Positions 27,224 through 35,897 of a DNA stretch of 64,000 bases are shown here, in pieces (the stretch's first letter is position 1; the number at the start of each line of letters is the position of its first letter). The position numbers were made by a program, and so were the translations under genes. The notes beneath the pieces are model-generated. The model searched no databases. It was not told the origin of the DNA and saw only the letters and a list, made by a program, of their open reading frames with translations. Source of the DNA: Shewanella schlegeliana (GTDB lineage Bacteria > Pseudomonadota > Gammaproteobacteria > Enterobacterales > Shewanellaceae); the NCBI RefSeq assembly GCF_016765635.1, contig NZ_JAESVD010000007.1, positions 196,212 to 260,211 of the forward strand. The letters run 5' to 3'.

Positions 27224-28378
27224 CTATGATTTTTCATCTTCTTTGAAAGGCACCACTTCTTGCTCTACTGGGTTGACCTTGATACCGGGACGAATTTTCT
27301 GTAATCCCTCAACAACGATACGATCACCATCTTCTAAACCGCTAAGCACCCGCCACTCCACACCAAAACGCTCACCGAGCTCAACAACGCGCTTTTGCAC
27401 TTCATCTTGCTCATTAACTACCATCACAAAACGACCCTGCTGATCTTCCTGCACTGCGGCTTGAGGGATCAGTAGCGCATTCTCTGTGATTGGCGATTCA
27501 ACCACTAAAGTGACAAACAGCCCTGGCAGCATTAAGCTATTGGCATTTTTAAAGGTGGCACGCACAGGTAAGGTACCGGTTGCTGCATCGACTCGGTTGC
27601 CAATAAAGTCGATATGGCCAACTTCATCAAACATGGTGCCATTCGGTAGACGTAGTCGCATAACCAGATCTTCAATTTTGATCTCTTTTTCTTTCGCTTT
27701 TGAGAATTGTTGTTGAGCTGTGATTAGAGCCTTTTCGGCTATTTGAAAATTAACCCACATAGGCTGAAGCTGCACGATATTCGCCATCTCTGTCTGAGGA
27801 GTGATGATGTCACCGAGACTTACTTCAGACTGACTGACACGACCGGAAATCGGCGCAAAAACTTTGGTATAGCTTAATTGAAGCTTGGCAGCTTCTACCG
27901 CCGCCTCCGCTTGCACAACACCTGCAGCGGTAGTGAGTTTGCGGCTAGTCAGCTCGTCCATATCCTGAGCACTGATCATACCATCAGGTAGCAAACGACG
28001 ACCACGTTCCCAATTCATCACCGCCACATCTCTAGAGGCTTTAGCCTGCTTTAAAACCGCTTGATGCTGGGCAAGCTCCGCTTCATAAGTCGATGGGTCG
28101 ATTTCAAACAACAGATCGCCAGCACTAATATCATCGCCTTCAACATAACTGCGCTTCAGTAACTGCCCCTGGATCTGCGGTTTAATCACCACGTCTTCAG
28201 ACGCTCGAGTTCGGCCAACAAACTCAGACTTAGGCGTGATCATCTCTTTATGAGCAGTATTAACGATAACGCTCGGAAGTACAGCTTGCTGCGGCGCTGG
28301 TGCGTCACCACAGCCTGAGATAACTGCAGCGCTGAGAATGAGCACCCACAACTTAATATTTGAAACTGAACCGGCCAT
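27224..28378 (-). CDS. RND efflux periplasmic adaptor, lipoprotein type (AcrA-like)
   Basis: A 384-residue membrane fusion protein. The N-terminus ends in VISGC, a lipobox with C23 as lipid-attached residue, so it is probably anchored to the periplasmic face of the inner membrane as AcrA is. The lipoyl half motif VVIKPQIQGQLLKRSYVEGD, a helical hairpin, SYTKVFAPISGRVSQSEVSLGD and a C-terminal barrel follow. It precedes the permease on the same strand. No TetR-type regulator is adjacent; the 536-bp gap upstream is gene-free. Confidence 0.92.
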   Translation of the reverse strand: MAGSVSNIKLWVLILSAAVISGCGDAPAPQQAVLPSVIVNTAHKEMITPKSEFVGRTRASEDVVIKPQIQGQLLKRSYVEGDDISAGDLLFEIDPSTYEAELAQHQAVLKQAKASRDVAVMNWERGRRLLPDGMISAQDMDELTSRKLTTAAGVVQAEAAVEAAKLQLSYTKVFAPISGRVSQSEVSLGDIITPQTEMANIVQLQPMWVNFQIAEKALITAQQQFSKAKEKEIKIEDLVMRLRLPNGTMFDEVGHIDFIGNRVDAATGTLPVRATFKNANSLMLPGLFVTLVVESPITENALLIPQAAVQEDQQGRFVMVVNEQDEVQKRVVELGERFGVEWRVLSGLEDGDRIVVEGLQKIRPGIKVNPVEQEVVPFKEDEKS

Positions 28379-28914
28379 TTAAGCCTCCTGATAGGTAGGA
28401 TATGCGCTTTATTTTCATCCTGAAATTATAGACTTATGCAACACACAAAAGAAACCTATTGGCATCAAATTAGCAATTTATTTAACAAGAGCGTGATATA
28501 AAACTCTAGCTATTTGGCTACAATGAATCTCAATGACCCTAGTACGAGCAATTCAACTGTTGCTTTATTAGCCAAAGCCGCTACTAATTCGGCATCATCC
28601 GGCAAAAGTGCGATCTGGAACAAAGTTATCGACTTAAGTGTCATGGTAAACAGGAGGTACAGCGACTAAGGTTTTAACTAGCATATAAAAATAGATAATG
28701 AGATAACTTGATTGTATTCGCCGATATGTGGATGAATGTATAGAGAAATTAAGTTAACCAAACTTGAATATGCACAGAAAAGTGATACACATCAGTTAAT
28801 TCATCGTTGTTCAAATAAAAAACCATAAAATACGCCCAAACCACTAACGTGGTTGACCAAGATAAAAAACAGTGCCTAAGATGGCACTCGTCACAGCGAA
28901 CAGGTAGGTAATTT
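28379..28914. other. Gene-free region upstream of the second RND operon
   Basis: It should hold the adaptor promoter on minus and that of the 120-residue protein on plus. A 48-codon frame (28523-28669, plus) is open, but it has no ribosome binding site and no recognisable product. I see no clear operator. Confidence 0.4.
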
Positions 28915-29277
28915 ATGACAGCAATCTCTCATGTATACAACTACACCGTCCGATGCCCTCACGTTAAGGATCCTGCGCACCCAACAAGCTGGCGCAATCA
29001 TATTGAGTTAAACCGCTCATGTGAAATCGCACTAGACCGAATTACTAAGTGGCACAGCCATTCTGGCAACCGACTATTTGAACATGATGGATATGTTGTA
29101 AGAGAATGCGAACAGGAGCAGGCCTACTTTGCCATGCAAAATAGTCGCCTCAAAGATGACAAACATGTATTGGTCACCTTCAAAGTCTTTATGGATAACA
29201 AAACTAAAGACGCTTCAGTGCAAGAGATCATGGAGCATGTTATCGAAGATTATAAGTCTCGCTTAAGCAAGCTTTAA
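28915..29277 (+). CDS. Hypothetical protein, 120 residues
   Basis: I do not recognise it. The protein is soluble, with no signal peptide or membrane segment, is rich in His, Lys and Glu, and ends in a probable helix (VQEIMEHVIEDYKSRLSKL). A possible ribosome binding site AGGTAGG precedes the ATG. A terminator follows, and a well-formed transcription unit of its own supports a real gene. It stands alone between the second RND operon and ndh, with no functional hint from neighbours. Confidence 0.65.
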   Translation: MTAISHVYNYTVRCPHVKDPAHPTSWRNHIELNRSCEIALDRITKWHSHSGNRLFEHDGYVVRECEQEQAYFAMQNSRLKDDKHVLVTFKVFMDNKTKDASVQEIMEHVIEDYKSRLSKL

Positions 29278-29682
29278 TAATTGCTGGCATGTTTTAGTTA
29301 TAAACACCTAAAACATGCCGCTTTTGATTTTCCCCTTACAAAAGAGCAAGATCACACTTCTGACGTCCCTCTCCTATTCAGCTCACAAAACACTAGCGTT
29401 CATTTGCCAGACAAGGCCAGGAAAACCTTGCAAAAGAAAACAATAAAACCTTAAAATACAATACTATAAAATCAAACAACCTCACTTTCCCCGCCTTTTC
29501 AGCTAACAAAGCGCCTAATTGCCGTTTTTCATATCTACTGCTACACTTTTTAAGCGTATTTTTGGTGACTATTCTCAATGTAGAACAATCGTTGACCACA
29601 ACAATCACACTCGTTAAATAGTGTTTAATCGTCGGACCTATTTTTATTTTACAGTTCTATCGACTTAAGGATTAAAAATCTC
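29278..29682. other. Intergenic region upstream of ndh
   Basis: After the terminator there is AT-rich sequence with no supported gene. It must contain the ndh promoter, but I cannot pick one with confidence. Confidence 0.35.
29286..29326 (+). terminator. Terminator after the 120-residue gene
   Basis: GGCATGTTTTAG and CTAAAACATGCC are perfectly complementary around a ten-base loop, followed by GCTTTTGATTTT. Confidence 0.75.
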
Positions 29683-30984
29683 ATGCATGAAATGGCTAAT
29701 ATTGTCATCGTTGGTGGCGGCGCTGGTGGAATGGAGATCGCAACTAAACTCGGTCATCAGCTAGGGCGAAAAGGAAAAGCGAGAGTCACACTAGTAGACT
29801 GCGCCGAAAGCCACATCTGGAAACCACTTCTGCATGAAGTTGCCACTGGTGCACTAGACATCGGCATCGATGCTATCAGTTACCGTGGCCATGCTGCTAG
29901 CCATGGTTATCACTTCCAGCAAGGAGCGATGACCGATATTGATAGAGATGCAAAGCAGGTCATTCTAGCCCCAATAAACGATGACAAAGGGCGAGAGTTA
30001 TTACCTGCTCGTCGTATCGATTATGATTACTTAGTCATTGCCATTGGCAGTATCGCCAATGACTTCAATATCCCAGGCGTACGAGAGCATTGCGTATTTT
30101 TAGATAGTACCGAGCAGGCGATGGAGATCCGCACCATGCTGCTTAATAAATTTATGCGCTATGCAAGCCACCACCAACTCGATGACAAAATAAAAATCGC
30201 TGTTGTCGGTGCAGGCGCAACAGGCGTTGAAATGTCGGCGGAGATGCATCACGCCGTTGAGCAACTACGCGGTTTCGGTTATAAAATCGATAGCAGCCTA
30301 CTGGAAATTACCCTGATCGAGGCTGATGAGCGTATTTTACCTAAGGTAGAGAAAGAGGAGATCTCAGCCTCTGTAGCTAAAGAGTTAACCTCTATTGGCG
30401 TGAAAGTCATGACCAGCACGCGTATTAATCAAGTCACCGCAGAGGGTTTACATACCTCTGAAGGTGAATTTATCCAGTCAGATATGGTGATCTGGTCGAC
30501 GGGAGTTAAAGCTCCTGATTTCTTGAAAGATATCGGTGGCCTTGAAAGCAACCATATCAATCAAGTGATGGTGCAGCAAAACATGCAAACCACTCGCGAT
30601 CCTGCAATATTTGCTATCGGTGACTGCGCCGCCTGTCCGCAAGAAGACGGTAGCTGGGTGCCGCCACGGGGGCAGTCAGCAAGACAGATGGCATTGATGA
30701 CTGCCGACAACATCAAGTTATTGCTAGCGGGTAAAGCCGCTTCAAACAACTATGTATATAAAGATTTAGGTGCATTGGTTAACCTGTCAAAGTTCCACAC
30801 TGTAGGTAACCTGATGTCCTTTATCGGCGGCGGTATCATGGTTGAAGGTAAGATTGCCCGTTTCGTATATACCTCTTTATACAGAAGACATCTGATTGAA
30901 CTACATGGCCCAATCAAAGGCACCCTATTAATGTTTGCCAAAGGGATCAGCCGTATTATCCATCCACATTTAAAGTTGCACTGA
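29683..30984 (+). CDS. ndh: Type II NADH dehydrogenase (non-proton-pumping)
   Basis: Ndh is a membrane-associated flavoprotein that passes electrons from NADH to quinone without pumping protons. The 433 residues show the FAD-binding VIVGGGAGGMEIATKLG at the N-terminus, the NADH-binding VVGAGATGVEMSAEM near residue 175, WSTGVKAPDF, and the second FAD motif AIFAIGDCAACP. The C-terminal region is amphipathic, fitting peripheral membrane attachment. The start could also be the fourth codon (MANIVIV); AAGGA lies upstream. It is monocistronic. Confidence 0.93.
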   Translation: MHEMANIVIVGGGAGGMEIATKLGHQLGRKGKARVTLVDCAESHIWKPLLHEVATGALDIGIDAISYRGHAASHGYHFQQGAMTDIDRDAKQVILAPINDDKGRELLPARRIDYDYLVIAIGSIANDFNIPGVREHCVFLDSTEQAMEIRTMLLNKFMRYASHHQLDDKIKIAVVGAGATGVEMSAEMHHAVEQLRGFGYKIDSSLLEITLIEADERILPKVEKEEISASVAKELTSIGVKVMTSTRINQVTAEGLHTSEGEFIQSDMVIWSTGVKAPDFLKDIGGLESNHINQVMVQQNMQTTRDPAIFAIGDCAACPQEDGSWVPPRGQSARQMALMTADNIKLLLAGKAASNNYVYKDLGALVNLSKFHTVGNLMSFIGGGIMVEGKIARFVYTSLYRRHLIELHGPIKGTLLMFAKGISRIIHPHLKLH

Positions 30985-31066
30985 TAAAACTGCGCTTATC
31001 GGCTAGCGAAACTGAAATATTGCTGGCAAAATGCCAGCAATATTATAAGAAAGGGATAACTCCTCC

Positions 31067-31276
31067 ATGAAACAGTTAAGTTTAGTTGCCGCCTTATTGT
31101 TCAGTTTAATCGCCACTGGTTGTGCAGAGCTTAAAGACGCTGGTCGTCAAATCGGCCACACAACTAAAGAGGTGACCACTGATATTGGTCATGCAACGCG
31201 AGATACCACTAAAGCAATTGGCCACGCCTCAAGAGATGCGGTTAAATCGGTCAAAGAAGATCTTAGCGAAGAATAA
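31067..31276 (+). CDS. Small lipoprotein with 11-residue repeats
   Basis: A 69-residue precursor. A signal sequence ends in LIATGC, a plausible lipobox with C19 lipid-attached. The mature part consists of three consecutive repeats of about eleven residues: IGHTTKEVTTD, IGHATRDTTKA and IGHASRDAVKS, which would form a single amphipathic helix. The spacing recalls the 11-mers of group 3 LEA proteins and of bacterial stress lipoproteins, but I cannot assign a family. It has a good ribosome binding site (AAAGGGATAAC) and a downstream terminator. Probably envelope-located. Confidence 0.75.
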   Translation: MKQLSLVAALLFSLIATGCAELKDAGRQIGHTTKEVTTDIGHATRDTTKAIGHASRDAVKSVKEDLSEE

Positions 31277-31300
31277 CGATTTGCCACTCTCTATATAAAA

Positions 31301-31324
31301 CAAAGGCTCATTATTGAGCCTTTG
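31301..31324. terminator. Bidirectional terminator between the small lipoprotein and thioesterase genes
   Basis: CAAAGGCTCA pairs with TGAGCCTTTG around four bases, between convergent genes. Confidence 0.8.
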
Positions 31325-31344
31325 TCTTGTTTGCCCCATATACA

Positions 31345-31713
31345 CTACGCGGCATTAGTCCGCATACCATGCTCAGCGGGCAGTCCTTTCTCATTAACAT
31401 GTACAAATACTATTTTGTCGATACTCACTATTGGTAGTTGAGTCAGCTTATTACGCACTTTACAACACACTGTAATAGAAGTGGCTCCAGCACTAATTAA
31501 CTCTAGACCGAACTCAATCACATCACCTTGACGCGCTGGCGCCATAAAGTTTATTTCTGACATAATTTTGGTGACATGGCGCTGACTCTTCATCTGGCAG
31601 CCAGCAAATATTGCCGCTTCCTCATCAATCCAACTTAAGAGTTGCCCGCCAAACAGGAAATTGGCTGGATTTAAATGCTCAGGTTTAATAAAACGGCGAC
31701 TGTAATATTTCAT
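31345..31713 (-). CDS. Hotdog-fold acyl-CoA thioesterase
   Basis: A 122-residue single hotdog domain of the YciA/acyl-CoA hydrolase type, which hydrolyses acyl-CoA to free acid and CoA in the cytoplasm. NPANFLFGGQLLSWIDEEAAI carries the conserved Asn and the acidic catalytic residue (Asp in LSWID), and INFMAPARQGDVIEFG follows as usual. Shorter than YciA by about ten residues at the C-terminus but complete. It is monocistronic and converges on the small lipoprotein gene. Confidence 0.88.
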   Translation of the reverse strand: MKYYSRRFIKPEHLNPANFLFGGQLLSWIDEEAAIFAGCQMKSQRHVTKIMSEINFMAPARQGDVIEFGLELISAGATSITVCCKVRNKLTQLPIVSIDKIVFVHVNEKGLPAEHGMRTNAA

Positions 31714-31995
31714 TCTGTTCTCCTAAAAGCAGTATTCATATTGAGGAATTGCAAGAAAGACACCAGAAATAATCACCATGAAAAATCAATACGTTACAAC
31801 TCTCAGGTAAGCTTACTCAATCGTTTTGCACTAAAAAAGAACCAAGTTGCCCCGTTAACTAGCCCTTTATTCCTGACTAATTTAGCACTTCAAAATCCTA
31901 ACCCATTACTTCAGCAACAAAACCAGCATAGATCCGACTCAATAGCATCATACTTTTGCCGGGCAAACATCTCTCCAGCATCTCTAGCCCAAAAC

Positions 31996-32024
31996 AAAAA
32001 ACCTAGGCTATTACCTAGGTTTTT
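31996..32024. terminator. Terminator downstream of ltaE
   Basis: AAACCTAGG and CCTAGGTTT form a hairpin with a six-base loop, with A-run left and T-run right. Confidence 0.75.
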
Positions 32025-32049
32025 AGTAATTAAATGACTAAAGAACGAA

Positions 32050-33066
32050 CTAACTCTGGCTTAACAGCCCCTTTAATTCACTGATAAAGCGCGTGATATC
32101 GGCTCTAGAAATATCAGCATGTGTCACCAAACGGATGGTTTTACCTGGACTGAGTAAAATCCCCTTAGCCTTCAAATCAACTGCTAGTGCTTTGGTATCA
32201 ATTTTGTCACTCACAGCAGCGAATACCATATTGGTCTGCACTTGCGACATATCGACTTCAAAGCCTTCAATTGTTGCCAACTCTGCAGCTAAATATGCGG
32301 CATTGTCGTGATCTTCAGCAAGACGCTCTACCTGCTCAGTTAATGCTAATGTCGCCGCAGACGCTATTATCCCTGCTTGACGCATGCCACCACCAAGTAC
32401 TTTCCGCCAGCGTCTCGCCTTAGTAATTAAACGCTCATCCCCCAGCAATATCGAGCCGACCGGAGCACATAGGCCCTTAGACAAACAGATTGAAACTGAG
32501 TCGAAGTACTGAGTGATCTCGGTCATTGGGATATTCTGCGCCACAGCCGCGTTTGCAACGCGTGCGCCATCAAGATGAATTTTCAATCCACGCTCAAAAG
32601 CCAAAGCCTGAGCCGAAGCTAAATACTCTTGTGGCACAATCTTGCCGCCGATGGTGTTTTCTAAGCTCAATAAACGTGTACGTGCAAAGTGAATATCATC
32701 AGGTTTAATTGCAGCTTCAATATCACTGAGTAAAATGCTGCCATCGGCTTGATTTGTTAGTGGTTGAGGCTGAATACTACCAAGCACGGCAGCCCCGCCG
32801 CCTTCAAACTTATAGTTGTGAGCTTGCTGACCACACAGATATTCATCACCACGCTCACAGTGAGCCATCAAAGCAAGTAAGTTTGCTTGAGTTCCTGAAG
32901 AGGTAAACAGTGCATTATCATAGCCAAACATCTCGGCGGCCATCTCTTCAAGGTAGTTAACGCTTGGGTCATCGCCGTAAACATCATCCCCAACCTCAGC
33001 CTGACTCATCGCGGCGCGCATAGCAGCCGTAGGCTTAGTAACCGTATCACTGCGAAAATCAATCAT
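32050..33066 (-). CDS. ltaE: Low-specificity L-threonine aldolase
   Basis: A PLP enzyme cleaving L-threonine and L-allo-threonine to glycine and acetaldehyde. The protein, 338 residues from ATG 33066 (behind TTGAGG), begins MIDFRSDTVTKPTAAMR, the family hallmark. PLP contacts appear in HLDGARVANAA and the Schiff-base lysine in SVSICLSKGLCAPVGS. An upstream in-frame start at 33078 is less likely. It is a single-gene unit. Confidence 0.94.
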   Translation of the reverse strand: MIDFRSDTVTKPTAAMRAAMSQAEVGDDVYGDDPSVNYLEEMAAEMFGYDNALFTSSGTQANLLALMAHCERGDEYLCGQQAHNYKFEGGGAAVLGSIQPQPLTNQADGSILLSDIEAAIKPDDIHFARTRLLSLENTIGGKIVPQEYLASAQALAFERGLKIHLDGARVANAAVAQNIPMTEITQYFDSVSICLSKGLCAPVGSILLGDERLITKARRWRKVLGGGMRQAGIIASAATLALTEQVERLAEDHDNAAYLAAELATIEGFEVDMSQVQTNMVFAAVSDKIDTKALAVDLKAKGILLSPGKTIRLVTHADISRADITRFISELKGLLSQS

Positions 33067-33403
33067 TGTTAACCTCAAGTTTCTAGATCTGGAATTATCA
33101 AATAGTGACTAATATTACTTTGGCGTAGGGCCTACTACCAGTAAAAAACCAAAGTTTACAAACTGGCAAAAACAGCGCTCACAAAAATATATCAACAGCT
33201 AAAGTGCAAATTAAGCAATCATGAATACTTCTAAAACAAAAATCTTATTAAGAATACCTCCTAACCCACGACCAGATTGAAAACCAACACCCACCCACTA
33301 AAACCACATTAGAAAATATAATGCTAAATCAAAACTTTTATCATTGTCTTTTTGGCCTAAAAAGAGGCAGAATTCTCTTCCTTTTATTTAGCTAGTGCGA
33401 ATT
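33067..33403. other. Intergenic region between ltaE and the TRIC-type gene
   Basis: A divergent region of about 335 bp, AT-rich, with no reading frame of note. It should hold both promoters, but I see no clear operator. Confidence 0.35.
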
Positions 33404-34042
33404 ATGTTAGAAGTTAAAGTTATCAGCTTTTTATGGCTAATCGGTATTTTGGCCGAAGCAATGACAGGTGCACTGGCTGCTGGGAAAAAACAGATGGACC
33501 TGTTTGGTGTAGTCATAATAGGTTGTGTTACCGCGATAGGTGGCGGCACGTTGCGCGATATCTTACTCGGCAACTACCCATTAATCTGGATTGAAAATGT
33601 CCATTATTTGATTGCCATTGCAGCAGCCTCTTTACTGACGGTAATGATAGCCCCTGTTATGCGTCATCTGTCTAAACTCTTTCTAGCCATCGATGCGATT
33701 GGTTTAGCTGTATTCTCTATTATCGGCGCGCAAAAAACCTTAATGTTAGGCTTTAGCCCCGAGATAGCGATTGTGATGGGAGTGGTGACAGGCGTATTTG
33801 GCGGCGTCATTAGAGATATTCTCTGTAACCAAGTGCCACTGATCTTTAAGAAAGAGCTCTACGCCTTGGTCGCCCTATTGACTGCGTCGGCCTATGTGGC
33901 GATGAAGTTTAACGGCGTTCCTGAGTGGATTAATCTTTCAATATCTCTGGTATTTGGCTTTAGCTTTAGAATGCTAGCCATTCGCTATAAGTGGTCTATG
34001 CCCAAGTTTGATTACCAATATCAGTCAGACAACGCACATTAA
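33404..34042 (+). CDS. TRIC / UPF0126-family membrane protein
   Basis: About 212 residues with seven hydrophobic segments arranged as two homologous triplets: the glycine motifs GGGTLRDILLG (first half) and GGVIRDILCN (second half) are the repeated UPF0126 signature. Members of this family related to YadS/YicG have been shown to form trimeric cation channels; glycine transport has also been proposed for some. Starts are ATG 33404 or GTG 33395, neither with a good ribosome binding site. It is monocistronic with a terminator. Confidence 0.88.
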   Translation: MLEVKVISFLWLIGILAEAMTGALAAGKKQMDLFGVVIIGCVTAIGGGTLRDILLGNYPLIWIENVHYLIAIAAASLLTVMIAPVMRHLSKLFLAIDAIGLAVFSIIGAQKTLMLGFSPEIAIVMGVVTGVFGGVIRDILCNQVPLIFKKELYALVALLTASAYVAMKFNGVPEWINLSISLVFGFSFRMLAIRYKWSMPKFDYQYQSDNAH

Positions 34043-34073
34043 ATTAGTTTTAATATACTAGTTTAAAAGAGAC

Positions 34074-34102
34074 AAAAAAGGTCGGCATATGCCGACCTTT
34101 TT
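34074..34102. terminator. Bidirectional terminator between the TRIC gene and mscS
   Basis: AAAGGTCGGCA and TGCCGACCTTT form a near-perfect palindrome flanked by A-run and T-run. Confidence 0.85.
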
Positions 34103-34162
34103 ATTACCTCGCGCTTATCTCATTTGGGATGGATTAAGCGCGTTGAGAGCCTAATTCACCGA

Positions 34163-34987
34163 CTAAGCAGCAGGCGTCTCTTTCACATAAAGATCCATCT
34201 GTGGATATGGAATACCAATACCCGCCTCATCGAGTGCATTCTTAACTTGCTCAAGAATTTCAAAGTGTGCAGGCCAGTAATCAGAGCCTTTTACCCAAGG
34301 GCGAACCACAAAATTCACCGACGAATCAGCAAGCTCTGAAACAGCGACTGTATAAGCAGGGTCTTTAAGTACATACTGACTATTTTCTAGGATATGAGTT
34401 AGTACCTTTTTAGTTTCGGCTAGGTTCGCATCATATGAGACACCTATCACCAAATCTAAGCGACGTGTTTCCATCGCCGAATAGTTAATAATAGTGCCGT
34501 TCATCATCGCTGAGTTAGGCGCAATAATGACTTTATTATCTGGAGACAATAAGCGAGTTGAGAAGATAGTAATTTCATCAACCGTGCCAGCAATGCCCGC
34601 CGCTTCAACATAGTCACCGACTCGGCATGGTCTAAATAGCACCATCAATACGCCTGCAGCAAAGTTAGACAGTGAACCTTGCAGCGCTAAACCAACTGCC
34701 AAACCCGCGGCACCAATCACAGCGACTAGAGAGGCGGTTTGTACGCCAATTTGGCCAAGGGTAGCTACAATAGTAAATACAAACACCAGTGCCCAAGCAA
34801 TATTGGCAACAAACGACACTACCGTCGTATCGACTTTACGCTTCTTCAATATTTTTGTGGTGAGTTTTTTTGCAACATTCGACAGGAACTTACCGATGAC
34901 AAAAATGATAATGGCAAAGACTATCTTCATGCCATAAGTGACGATTAGCTCTGGCGCTTGGTCCATTAAACCTTGCAAGTTATCCAT
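34163..34987 (-). CDS. mscS: Small-conductance mechanosensitive channel MscS
   Basis: MscS opens under membrane tension to release solutes on osmotic downshock. The 274-residue protein has three N-terminal transmembrane segments; the pore helix is recognisable by the Ala/Gly pattern GAAGLAVGLALQGSLSNFAAGVLM, followed by FRPCRVGDYVEAAG and the cytoplasmic beta and alpha/beta domains. Length matches E. coli MscS. A gene for an OmpA-type protein lies 30 bp upstream on the same strand, so a shared transcript is possible. Confidence 0.93.
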   Translation of the reverse strand: MDNLQGLMDQAPELIVTYGMKIVFAIIIFVIGKFLSNVAKKLTTKILKKRKVDTTVVSFVANIAWALVFVFTIVATLGQIGVQTASLVAVIGAAGLAVGLALQGSLSNFAAGVLMVLFRPCRVGDYVEAAGIAGTVDEITIFSTRLLSPDNKVIIAPNSAMMNGTIINYSAMETRRLDLVIGVSYDANLAETKKVLTHILENSQYVLKDPAYTVAVSELADSSVNFVVRPWVKGSDYWPAHFEILEQVKNALDEAGIGIPYPQMDLYVKETPAA

Positions 34988-35016
34988 TTACATACTCCCT
35001 TAAATTTATGATAAAA

Positions 35017-35613
35017 CTATTGAACAATAACTAAAAACTCAACACGTCGGTTTTGTTCACGACCATACGCATTTTGATTACTGGCAATGGGAAGTTGACT
35101 TCCCATACCTTTAACCTGAAATCTATTGGCAGCAAATCCAAACTGCTCAACTAATATTTTTTTTACCTGCTCAGCCCGAAGTAATGATAACTTTTGATTA
35201 AAACTCTGCTCACCTATTGAATCTGTATGCCCTACAAGCAAAAGAGGCACTCTTGTCACTGCCAGCCAAGAGTTAAGCTTCTCAAATGCTTGCTCTTGAG
35301 ACATGAGAACTTGAGATTGAGCAAACTCAAACTTAACACTAATAGATGACTTTTCTGTACAGCTAGCTGGAAAGAGTTGCCCATTACTCGTTGCAAAACA
35401 CAAGTTTGACATGATTCTAAGCTGCTGTGCTTTCATAGTACTGGCTTGACGATTATCACAGCCACGAGCATCTACAATCTGGCCTCTCGCAGTATCTTCA
35501 CAGGCATCTTTCAGATCTGGCACCCCATCAAGATCCGTATCTTGCCACTGGCGAGCGAGTCCCCCTACTGAAAATAGCACGCTAACAATCAGTATTAACG
35601 TCAACTTTACCAT
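35017..35613 (-). CDS. OmpA-family protein with a thrombospondin type 3 calcium-type repeat
   Basis: About 198 residues from ATG 35613 (behind GGGGGAGGG; the nine-residue upstream extension is unlikely). A signal peptide is followed by DTDLDGVPDLKDAC, a TSP3-like calcium-binding repeat common in OmpA proteins. The C-terminal half is an OmpA/MotB peptidoglycan-binding domain: LLVGHTDSIGEQSFNQKLSLLRAEQV and NRRVEF at the end. There is no N-terminal beta-barrel, so it is likely a periplasmic or membrane-tethered peptidoglycan binder rather than a porin. Confidence 0.85.
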   Translation of the reverse strand: MVKLTLILIVSVLFSVGGLARQWQDTDLDGVPDLKDACEDTARGQIVDARGCDNRQASTMKAQQLRIMSNLCFATSNGQLFPASCTEKSSISVKFEFAQSQVLMSQEQAFEKLNSWLAVTRVPLLLVGHTDSIGEQSFNQKLSLLRAEQVKKILVEQFGFAANRFQVKGMGSQLPIASNQNAYGREQNRRVEFLVIVQ

Positions 35614-35897
35614 AGCTACCCTCCCCCAGATCCAACACACTCCTCTAAGATTTTAGCCGCAAGCCTGATATCTGACTAGTAATGCTCAACGTCATAAGCG
35701 ATATCTATCATTAATCCTCACAGGTTAACTAAGCAGCATTTTATGTCAAACAATCTAAAAACACAGCCTAATAATTAACTTAATCATTACAATCATAGTT
35801 AATATCAGCCAGTTTTCGATTTTGTCCCACAGACAAAAGGGGACTTGTAAGGGGCGATATAAGGCTAGCCCCCCTCTTTCTTACCCAGCTAACCAAA

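Noticed and set aside
28523..28669. A 48-codon plus-strand frame with protein-like composition
   Set aside because: No ribosome binding site, no recognisable motif and no clear promoter; not enough to call a gene.
31675..32037. A 120-codon plus-strand frame between the thioesterase and ltaE genes
   Set aside because: It overlaps the thioesterase start on the other strand and the ltaE terminator, has low-complexity composition and no ribosome binding site.
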